64,000 nucleotides of DNA from Antedon mediterranea (taxonomy: Eukaryota > Echinodermata > Crinoidea > Comatulida > Antedonidae). Both the position numbers and the translations under genes were made by a program. The stretch covers positions 28,332,501 through 28,396,500 of the forward strand of contig NC_092672.1 of the NCBI RefSeq assembly GCF_964355755.1. Direction: 5' to 3'. A model generated the notes under the pieces. It saw only the letters and a list, made by a program, of their open reading frames with translations. It was not told the DNA's origin and searched no databases. Below are positions 26,401-38,400 of this stretch, one piece after another. Numbering within the stretch: the first letter of the stretch is position 1; each line of letters opens with the position of its first letter.

Positions 26401-29400
26401 GACTAAACATAATAATAAAATTGATTACTCAAAGGCGATGAAAGTGCCTCGTCAAAGTACAATATCCGACTCCTCGGGCAATTACGATCATATCAGAATA
26501 GGAAAGGATTTTAGTTTTGATTCAGCTTACAATGACAATGGTGTTTCTGATAATTATGATCGTATCCGTATAAAACCCGATGATACATGCAATGTTTCGA
26601 AAAGATCGAGAAGATTTCGAAACAGTAAGACTAGAACTTCCAGAGGCATCTCGATGGATTACGAAGATCTTGATGCATGGACTAAATTAAGTCTAGAGGA
26701 ACAAGCTCACTTCCTGAAGCGCCAGAGTAACATGTCGGTTGAGTCATCTCATGATTACGAAGACGTGTACCATCATGGAAACCAAGTTCCTGTAGAAGAC
26801 AAGACATTTTATCCACATCACACTGCTGGAAATTTTACAAAGTTCATTGACCTGAAAGAGTATGGTGATGTTGGGGGGTCAGAAGATAGCGGAGTGATGC
26901 TATATTCAGCTAAAAATGCTGACATTGGTGTAGAAGAATGCGATTATGAATATATATCAGGTGATGAAAGTCAACTTGAAGCACCAACATTGCCACCAAG
27001 ACGTCTTCTTAAAAGGGATGTCGCACCGGCTCTACCACCACCGTTGGTTACACCGAGAAAGAATTTAAAACGTGTTAGATCTAGGAGAAGTGTTAGAAGA
27101 AGGCCTTCTAGAAGAGTTTATGGAAGAAAAAAAGTAACTGGAACAGATGAGGCAGGACCACATGTATTCCGTAAGCGTAGCCAACACGTGACAACAGTTG
27201 ACAGATCACTGGCTGCTCAGAAATGTCAACACATTAGGAAATCTGATGATATAATAAATAATAGATGTTGTGGAAAGTGTTGCAATAATAAAATTCCAGA
27301 AGAAGTCTCTGACAGTGATTCCGAATCAAAGTATATTTCCATTATTTACCCGGATAATGAGGAATCTGAAGACGATGAGACGCCTCTTCCTGTGATCCCC
27401 GTTATCAATCAGCCATCGCGATCCGTCATAATGAGACGACCGAGGTCGGGAAGTGTTATCAAACCTCGTCCAACATTAGCAGCGTTGGAAAATTCTGGTA
27501 ATTTTCTACGAGAACGATCCTTCTCAGAGGGGACAATGAGGAGAGGAATTCGTAGAAAGCATAGTGATGATGCATCCTTGAGGAGTGCAGATAAAGAAAG
27601 TAGTCATGTGCAACCGGTAGATGCCAGACTAAGGAGGAAGAAGTTTGCATATGCTAAGTGTACACGTCAGCGAGGTTAGACTTTTTGTTATCCTTTGCAT
27701 GATCTTGCAAGTGGTGTTTGGTTTGATTTACTATAATAAAGCATGGTTAAATTCTTTTAATTATATATCTTTACATGATGTCATTTCTACTTCATTAACA
27801 TAATTATTAACCAATGGTAGTGCTATGATTATTAACCAACTATGCAAGTGTACCCGCCCCATGGCGGTTTCAAATATACTGTAGTTTAAAATTCCCGGTA
27901 CAATTGCGGTCATTTTGATACCCCATGCATGCAGTAGGAAAAATTTGTATAACGAACAAACATTCAAAGTTTGCCACTAACTTGGATCCAAGATGGCGGA
28001 TAATGTTCAAATGTAATTTTGATATCCCGTATTTACATGTTTGGCAAAAAAACTATCAGTATTATATCATTCAATTTTTAATCACATATTGCCAATGTCA
28101 TTCTTCATATTATTGTTTGATATATATAAAAATATATTTTTAGTCGTAACCATGCCAGCTATTTGATTAAATTTTAAAAAGTAATTAAGTAATTACTTGT
28201 ACCATGCTGTTAATGGTGCTTGTGATGTTCTAGTGTCTTTCTATTTTATTGTAAGTTTCACAATTATATTGATAGATGGGAATTTAGCCAAAGAATTAGT
28301 TAGTATGTTATTATATGGAGTGTACGGATGTGAGTTCCCCGCTTAAACACAATTGAGTCAAGTTTGTGTATCACCTAAAGATCAATTTCTGTCGATCAAT
28401 GTTAGCTCTATCTACCCTATGAAACTATATAATGTTTGTTACAAACATTCTGAAATAATCTAAAGCTCATGTCTATGTGACAAAAAAAGTGTGATGTGCC
28501 GAAATATCCTCATATAGCTCAATATGGTAGTGATATGACATCATCATGTCCATATATGGGCACATCACATTTTTTTGTCACATAGACAGAGCTTTAGATT
28601 ATTTCAGAATGTTTGTAACATTATATTGTTTGCATAATTGTAAGCATGATGGTGTAATTCATAGTTGAATGTTTAGTTATTTATGTATGCAGTGACGTAA
28701 CGGCTATGACCACTCACTGTTTAAACCAGGGTTAAACCCTGGAAACCAGAGTTTGAGGGGCCCAGAGCATGAATATCCCATCAGAGCATGAACATCCCAT
28801 TGCAACTATACCCAGCATTGGAGGTGCTAAATCAGGGGCCTATGAAGATGTTATGGTGTAGGCCTACATGAGTCACTTGTACAGAACCAACAACATCTAA
28901 TAGGTACTATAAATATGGCAAACATCATTACATGGCTAAACATTTAAAAGCAAACACTTCAACATAGCTTGTGTGTTTTTAAGGGTTCTTGAACACTGCT
29001 CTTCGGACCTTAACAAATATTGAATTATTATCGAAAAAAACAGTTTTAGAAATATTCTGATACAAGAATTGACTGCCTGTATATCAAAGGTTGCGTATGG
29101 GGGAAATTAGTGTTACTACATACACCACTTAACACATTGACTGCCAAGGCATTTTCTGTAATTTCTGTCCCAGTGCCAAGTCCCGTTTACATATTAAATT
29201 ACAGTTTGAAAGTGTAACATCTGGTCACAGACTATCATGATAATAATATAATATTTTTAGATTATCGTTTACGTACATCATTCATAAACTGCCATGCGAT
29301 AATTCCTGTTCCAATCACCACTGCCAGCGATTCTACATACAATACAAAAGTGCTACGATTTTGACGTAGTATTACGTCTTGGCAAGTAGCGACACGCAAT

Positions 29401-32400
29401 TTTTGACGTATAAATACGCCGTGGCAGTGAACGTGTTAAAATGTAAAGACACTTCCTGCAATTAATGTTGACATTTTGTAAAAATAGTGCATATATACTT
29501 TAAAAACATTAAACCATATTATTGCTTGTTTTAAATGTATGTTTTACGGTAATTATGATAAAATTATGAAATAAAAATTTTAAGAAAATTAAAAATATTT
29601 GATATTAGATAAAACAAAATGTAGAGAAAAGTGTCTTTAAGACTAGTAAATTTTGTAAAAATAAGGCATATATACTTTAAAAATATTAAACCATGTAATT
29701 TCTTGTCTTAAATGTATGTTTTATGGTAAATTATGATACAATTATGAAATAGAAATTTAAAAAAAATAAAACAAGTATTTGATATTAGATCAAAAAAATG
29801 TATAGAAAAGTGTCTTTAATAAGACTAGTAAAGTTTGTAAAAATAATACATATATACTTTAACAAAATTAAACCATGTCATTCCTTGTCTTAAATGTATG
29901 TTTTATGGTAATTATGATCAAATTATTTGATATTTGATCGAAAAAATGTAGAGAAAAGTGTCTTTAAGAATAGTAAATTTTGCACTGTCTTGCTGAATGT
30001 GAACTTGGTATGCATGACAGCTTGAGAAATTCTAGTTTAACAGTTGATTTGTTAATTTGAATGTCACACCCTTTGTTGTTATTGTTACGTTTGTCAAATC
30101 TCTTATTATCATTTAAGCTATTAATTGTCGAGGTAATTGTTTCTTCACTCATGCGAGAATGATGTTATTGTTATTTAATAACCGTGTTCATTTAGTGAAT
30201 TATTTTCCTAATTAGTCTTTGTTTGATTTCACTCATAGAAGAGTCAGTGGAAAGCGCAATCTACCTTTCGGCTGAGCTAGATGATGAGGAAGCTGCAAAG
30301 TCAAGGTAAAAGTTAAAACTTTCCTAAAATAGTACATTCTCATTGCTATACAATTTTCCTTACATGCAATCTTTAGTTGCTACTTCTCCTTCAATTTAGT
30401 ATGTATGTATTTTTGTTCTAAGAAGCCTGAAGCCAGTATTTTTACAGGGGTTTATTTTTCTGCAAAAAGGGAGTGAAAAGAAGCAAGTGCCAGCTTAAGC
30501 AAATAAATACAGAATTTGGCTTATTCTAGTTTAGATGAAAATAATTTGCCTGCTGACTAAGGTACAGGTTTGGCCATTGTCATAAGTTAAGTCTATTTTT
30601 AGCACTTCCGCTGCTGTTTTTTAAGATTAAAAAGAATAAGACATCAGAAAAAAGGGGGTTCTTTTGAACCTTACAAAAGGCTTTGGTGAACTTTGTGGAA
30701 TAACCATCTTGGAAACCTATATCCTAGCTTCCTCAGATATACCATGAAACTTTTATTTGCTAAAATTAAAACTCTATGGTATTTTCCATATTTCTATTAC
30801 AATCTTTGATTCAAATGGATATGGGTTGGCACTTTACTCACTTACTGTATGCTTATATGTATTTGCATGTTCTGAACATGCTTCTTTTTGTTCAATCAAA
30901 ATTTAAATACTCCTAAAAGTCATGATTAGTATAATTTTAAGCTATCTCATGACTATTCATTGTTTATTAACAACTTCAATGTTTTATAAACATCATCTTG
31001 AATATTCATAGGTTTAACCCTTTCTCATTTATTATTCATAGATATCTCATGTTTATTCATAAACTTAGTTTATGAGCATTGTATACAAAATGCAGGTAGT
31101 CAAAGCCACTGTTTTAGCGACTTTATAGATCATAAACAAATCTGAGTCATGTTTAGCACTATTTTATCCTGTCAGAGTTCAATTCTATTGTTTTCTGAAT
31201 TCTTTATTTATTATCATAAACAAAATTCATCAAAACAAAAAATGCATCGCCGTGAACGCCCTAAGAGTTACATGGACGTTATGAATGAATTTCATCGATC
31301 CATTAACGACAGATCTTCGAAAATTTATAGGCGTTTGTCGATGGAATCATACGTTGATCCGGATGAACTGACAACGACTTCGAGACACCAGGCCTTACGA
31401 ACGATGGAAAACCATGCTAGCTGGAAACTAGGAAGTGACGGACCGCCCCCTGTCCCACCAAGAACACCATCTTTGAAACAATTACCAATCTTATCTGTAC
31501 ATAATAGTAAAGTAAGGATTTTAATAGATTATATGTAAACTTTTAAATAATTAACGAGAATTAACGTTTATAACTTATTCAAATAGAACACATATCAGTA
31601 TTTGGGTGTATTTTTTACTTTATTTAGACACAGACATTTAATTTCAAAAGGATCATTACAAAATTTGAAAATCTAACTACTAAGCAAAACATAAGATAAA
31701 AGGGAACATTTCTACTAAGTGGACACTTATTTTTTAGTTAACCCTCTTTCATCATAATGAGACATATAAAACCACACTTTTGATTCCAGTAATGAAGTGA
31801 TTGAACTTATAGGGCCTTTAATTGGCCTGAATTATTAATAACAGGGCCTGAAGTGTATGAGAACATTTTTTTACATGCACACGTCAGGCCAGATATTGGA
31901 TTGGATCTCAAGTTTTTTATCCGTATCTGAGAAGACACAAAAATTCTGACCGATGCGTGACTTGAAGCTTTCGATGTGGTTTAGGGTACCCTGTCTTAAT
32001 TGCTAGGCCGTTTTCCATGTCTTAATAATGCTTCTACTCTAGTTATACAAGAGGTGCTCATAACTAATTAAAATATTATTTCTTAAAGTACATATTTATA
32101 ATTTATATATTTATTTATTTTTCTGTAATAATAAAGTCATTTATTTTTGTTTCATGCAATTTATGGTTTGAATTTTAATTTTTAGACCCATAGTGCTGGA
32201 GCTGTTCTTGATTCACAAAAGCAAAGATCAAAGAAGGATTTACAGTCCAGAAGACAGTCACGGTTTGTCAGGAAAGGTGGGTTAGGTTTTCAAGTAGTAA
32301 AAAATAAGACGTATTTAAAAAGCAATATATATAGTACTTATGAGACCCTGAAGAGTACTTAAGGGTTACTTCTGTCTGAACTACCATGTATTTATGGAAC

Positions 32401-35400
32401 CCCTAAAATGTCAAACTAATACAATTTCCTAATACTTAATATTATCTTTTAGAACCATTGTTTCAAGCATACAACAAAGATGCGAAGCTACGAGACACGC
32501 TTCATTTTACCGAATATCGCAAACAGCTCTCGGTCGACAGGGATTCACCACCACCTCTACCACCACCAAGACGACAGTCTTCTGCTGTTAGTACCTTAAA
32601 GATTGGCCCAAAATCTCATCTTCTGACCCCAGAAGGGCGCTCTATGTCATTACCAGAAATAGAGGTCGAAAACGTTAATAGAAAACCAAGTCTGAAAATG
32701 CAGCGTACATTATGGTGTGAGGTTCCGGAAGTTGCTGAGAGTGGAATATTAGATCAGATTGATGATAAATCACGTAAATTACAAGAGGTAGGTAAAATAA
32801 TGTAGATTGAATGTCAACTTTCATATATTTATAATAGAGTTATTTCTCTGTGTCTACTTTTTTTAAATAAAAAGGAATATAGGCTTTTTTTATGATTAAT
32901 GATAGCAAACAAAATAAGAAAAATAGTAGACTACTTTACAATAGTTCTATGTGACATTTTCAAGCAACTGAAGATTCTGAAAAATTTACACTAGTAAAAC
33001 TAAAATAAGTTGGATCTGCAATAAACTTGATTTAAAAATTTGGTTAAAAATATGAATAAAATGACACACAAACAATGGAACAGTAAAATGAAAATAATTG
33101 AACCAGGATAACCAAAGAAAGTTTTAAATGATATAACAATTATTTCCATTTGGATCAAGAAATATAACGATTTATAAACTGCAAACTCAAGATCTAACAT
33201 GAGAACAATACATATAACTTATAATAATATACATTTTTTTAATTTTTTTTTTATTCTCATTTTAGGCAAATTGCCAAGGATTACCACAAGTGAATTCATT
33301 CACTATCCTTCTCAAAGGTGGCAATCCCATTCACAAGACAAACCTATACACAAGATGCTCTACATAAACAAAGTCTTATTATTAAGTCTTTGGGAGTGGA
33401 GTTGTAAATTGTCATGAGAAAAAAACCCTGACATATGACAGGATTTGAACCCAGGACCCTTAGATTGGTAGCCAAGTATCATAACCACCAAGCCACAGCT
33501 CCACTCAACTACATAATTACATCATCGTTCAATCTATGCTGTTATTCAAAATGTTCTCATATTGGCATCCATTGTGAACCCGTGTTGTGCATTCAACCAA
33601 AAAAATTCAGTCAGATACAGTAGAACCTCTATTTAAGGGAACACTTTCGGGACAAAAAAGTGTCCCCTTAATAGGTGTGACCTCAATGTTAAAATGTATA
33701 TTTCCCCTCATTTCACAGTAAAACGTCCCCTTAATAGGGAGTGTTCCTTGAATTGGGATGTCTCAAAGGAGGTGATTCGTATACTTATAAGTTCTGTTTA
33801 TTTTAGGCGATGTTTGAAGTAATTACGTCCGAAGCATCATATCTTAGAAGCTTGGATATATTTCTAAACAACTTCTACAAAGCTGATGTGCTTTCCACGT
33901 CATATGGACTTATACGCAAAGAAGAGCGCCATCATTTATTCTCAAATTTGATTTCTGTAAGAGATGCCAGTGAAAGGTAAAGAATGTTTATTTTCGCCTT
34001 TTTTATTTTCTCCATGAATTCAATTTTAGTTTAGTTATAACACACTTTTAGTTTGTAAGTCATTAATTGACAAAAAGAAACGTTCATCATTTTTATATTG
34101 TTTACTAAATTAACAAGCCAAATTTTAAATAAAAAATTTGTGATTTATAATAGAGAAGATATTAGACTTTATCATTAAGAAAAAATGTTTTTATCACAAT
34201 ATTAAAGACCCATTCCCTACAATTTGTGACATTTTGTAAAAATAATGCATATTACTTGAGAAAGTCATGTAACCTAATCCCTCAACATCTTCAGAGCATG
34301 ATATACAAATCAATAATCGCCCCACGTTTTGATTACTGTAATGTTGTATTGGGACGATCAAATAAAACATTAAGAAAAAAAATTGCAAGTTCTCCAAAAT
34401 AGAGCAGCAAAAATTATATTACGAAAATCATGTTACGACTCTAGTTCTCAAGCCCTGCAAGATCTTAAATGGATGGATCTGGAATCAAAACTTTTTTACA
34501 ATGAAACTATTACTATGTTTAAGATTTTCCATAACTTAGCACCTTCATATCTTGTAAACAGATTTACCTTAAGAGATCCCCAATATAACACAAGATCAAA
34601 GGATACATTATATGTTGAAAAACCAAAAACTGAATACAAAAAAAAGCTTAACCTATCGCAGTGCTAAATCTACTTGTGTAGTTATATGTTTACATTTATA
34701 TATATAAGTATATAATCTTCTTACATGGCTTCCCAACATACAAGTTTCAATTGGATTTTTGTTTCCAATTGATCGATACTTTCTTGGGTTTTTTTTGCCT
34801 CTTTCATTTTGTATATAACTGAATCATCTTTTTTTTTTATACATTATGATTTACTGTATTATATCTCTAAAAAAAAAAAATATTTATTTATAAAATATCA
34901 GAAATTATAATGTTTTTTACTCAAATATGAATGAAAGAAATAAATGTTTATTTGAATTGAATTGAATGGAATAACCTAAACATAGAATCTAGAAATGCGA
35001 CAAGTCTTGCTAAATTCAAAGAGCATATTTTAATTTAAATGCACAAGACTTGTAGTCAGGTTAATTTCTATGTTTTATGATGTATCTTTTTTTTTATATT
35101 ATACAGTACTTGAATTTGCATCTTTTAATCTTAAAGTGTTTTTCTTTTTTATAAATTCTGTTCATTCATTATTCTTTTTTACTTTTAAATCAAATTATTA
35201 TTACTTGCTTGAATGTATTGTGTATGTTAAAATTGTTTTTATGTTTTTATCATGGGAAAATTTTCTCTATGGTTTTAATACCACACTGTATATACCTTTA
35301 TTGTTAATTTTAAGAATAATTTATGGCCTTGCACGGCCTTGACGAAAAACACCTTTTGGTGATCAAGTTCTCTGTGCTGAAATAAAGCATTTATTATTAT

Positions 35401-38400
35401 TATTATTACTTTAAAAACATTAAACCAGTTCATTCCTTGTCTTAAATGTACATTTTATGGTAAATTATGATAAAAAGAGAGAAACAATGCACTACCTAAG
35501 TAGCTCACGGTGAATGTCCTCTCGATGGCCGTCTTTAGGGCTAGCCTAACTAGGCTTAGTTTTGTATAGGCCTAGCTGGTAAACATCGGTAACGTACGAA
35601 CATCGTACGCTAGCTATAGGCGTAGCCTGACGTTGTATAGTTGCTGCATTAATTACCTTTCTGTTTTTGCCAGACCCCATTGATACAAATTGGGGGAAAC
35701 CCAGTATTTTCGCTGAAAAGTTAGGAGTCTCTCATTTGTTTTGGCCTTACGATCGAAAAGTGGGTGAATTACAGAAGAAAAACAAAAATATCAATGCATG
35801 TTGGGATTTATAACGGGCCGCGAAAATTATTAGAATCGCCTTTTTTTTCACATTTTTAACCATTTAAAGACGAAAAAATGTATCTCAATAGAACTACTGT
35901 ATAAGTATTTATTTTTACATTTAAATGTGGTTTGTGACCTTAAATTAGATCTAAGAAACGTAGGGAATGGGACTTTAAGGTTTTTCTACAACTGTATCAA
36001 ATTTATATGACAAAAAAAGTGTTTGAGCACAACTAGTTCGAGCTTAAAATTCTTGTTTTTGTTTCAGATTATTGTTGGATTTAGAGGACAGGTTCCAAGA
36101 GAACTTCATGATAAGTGATGTTTGTGACATTATTATAAAACACGCCACACAGAGAAACTTTGACATGTACGTGACTTACTGTTTGAATAACCAATACCAA
36201 GTGAAGACGTTAAAATCACTCAAGTAAGTATTTAACATTAAAACTAATTATACCTAATAATAATATTTGTTATGCGGACATATCCACCCAAGATCTCAAG
36301 GCGCTTTTGGAAAACCAAAGGAAACTAATCGGGCCGTAAACTAGTAAAAAAACTACCAAATCTAGACAAAAACCCACATAACTACATTCCATTTACCAGC
36401 AATTTAAGGTGCACAGACTCATGGCTACTAGTAAGATAACATGTGAGCATCTAAATACACAAAAAAAAAAGTTTTTATTACATCATATAGTGCAATAATA
36501 TGCGCCTGTCCCCATCACAAGAAGTAGGAAAGCCCTCTCTCTATAATAAATTGTATGGGACAGCCTGGAATTGAACATTAACCACTATACTTTAGAGTGT
36601 TATACAGTTAATGTTAATCATTTGTACCATATATTTCTAACTTCAAGGCCATTACGAAATTGCTGCCACATAGATAGTAGTTAAAATTGATTATAGTAAA
36701 AGTGTTATATACAGTACAGTAGTACTATGTGTACCTGTCAACCTTATTTTGATGTCAAGTCACACTGAGCCTTGACCTGAATTCATAACAGACAATCAAA
36801 TGATAGCTCAGTATTCTATAGATTAATCTGTTTTATATATCCTGGTCCATAAACCCCGTGAAATATCTGAAATGAGACCATTATTGAATTTAATATATTT
36901 CTACCTATGGATATTTATTTTATATAATATGACAGATTAAGATGTTTTATATATCCTGGTGTGTAAGTCTATTAATATCTGAAATGCGACCCTAATTTAA
37001 AATTCTAGTGGAGCTGTAGTTTTATGGTTACCGAATGTGCTTGCCTTCCAATCCCAATTTTCAGGGTTCAATCCTGACCTAGTGCCAGGGTTCAACCCTG
37101 ACCTAGTGCCAGGGTTCAATCCTGACCTAGTGCCAGGGTTCAATCCTGACCTAGTGCCAGGGTTCAATCCTGACCTAGTGCCAGGGTTCAATCCTGACCT
37201 AGTGCCAGGGTTCAATCCTGACCTAGTGCCAGGGTTCAATCCTGACCTAGTGCCAGGGTTCAATCCTGACCTAGTTCCAGGGTTCAATCCTGACCTAGTG
37301 CCAGGGTTCAATCCTGACCTAGTGCCAGGGTTCAATCCTGACCTAGTGCCAGGGTTCAATCCTGACCTAGTGCCAGGGTTCAATCCTGACCTAGTGCCAG
37401 GGTTCAATCCTGACCTAGTGCCAGGGTTCAATCCTGACCTAGTGCCAGGGTTCAATCCTGACCTAGTGCCAGGGTTCAATCCTGACCTAGTGCCAGGGTT
37501 CAATCCTGACCTAGTGCCAGGGTTCAATCCTGACCTAGTGCCAGGGTTCAATCCTGACCTAGTGCCAGGGTTCAATCCTGACCTAATGCCAGGGTTCAAT
37601 CCTGACCTAATGCCAGGGTTCAATCCTGACCTAGTGCCAGGGTTCAATCCTGACCTAGTGCCAGGGTTCAATCCTGACCTAGTGCCAGGGTTCAATCCTG
37701 ACCTAGTGCCAGGGTTCAATCCTGACCTAGTGCCAGGGTTCAATCCTGACCTAGTGCCAGGGTTCAATCCTGACCTAGTGCCAGGGTTGTAACTCACAAT
37801 GAATTATACAATAGTTTATTCATCTTGTAATTGGCAGGTTGCTCGCTGTTGGATGCGAATGTAATAAGTAAAAAATGTATACACCTATAGGAAGTTTGAT
37901 TATATAACTATACCAGTTGTTATGAGTTGACAATATTAAACTAATGACGAAATATAAGGAGGAATACCTATTTCACATATACAACACAATTTATGTACCA
38001 TATATCCTCTGGTATAATACCACCAACCCCCACAAAAACCACCCCCCCCCCCCTCTCCGCTCAAACCTTATCATGAAATTAGGCAGACTTTTAGGGGGTG
38101 GACCCTGGAACAACCCTGGTTCAGGAAAAAAATGGTTGGTGATCATCAAGTCATCCTCATCTCAACTGGCAATAGAAATCTAAATCCAGACAAAAAGTCA
38201 ACTGCGACTACAATACAGGATATGCCTGTGTGAAATCAGACATAGAGTAGGGGGTGGGATTAAACCAGAAATGGGATTATACAAATATACAGTAGTAGGA
38301 ATGGTCTGACATGATTGAGTTTATTAGTTATTACAAGAGCTTTTTCTATATATAGGCTGAACGGTGGAGTAATAATAAAATAGTGAAATATGAAACTAAT

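Larger units (their letters stand above)
34206..35974 (+). mobile_element. TTAA-flanked MITE family, copy C, split by a LINE insertion
   Basis: TTAA flanks both ends (34202-34205, 35975-35978). The left piece 34206-34256 (AGACCCATTCCCTACAA...) and the right piece 35408-35974 together equal the element seen at 40106-40760. The LINE sits between TATTACT and TTTAAAAACATTAAACC. The last bases are GTAGGGAATGGGACT. Confidence 0.82.

Noticed and set aside
37063-37782. CRISPR array
   Set aside because: Units are contiguous 24-mers without unique spacers, in eukaryotic intron DNA.
36997-37797. Octapeptide-repeat proteins of 251 (+) and 266 (-) residues
   Set aside because: They open on both strands only because the 24-bp unit is a multiple of three without stops in those frames. 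The region is a SINE-derived non-coding array.
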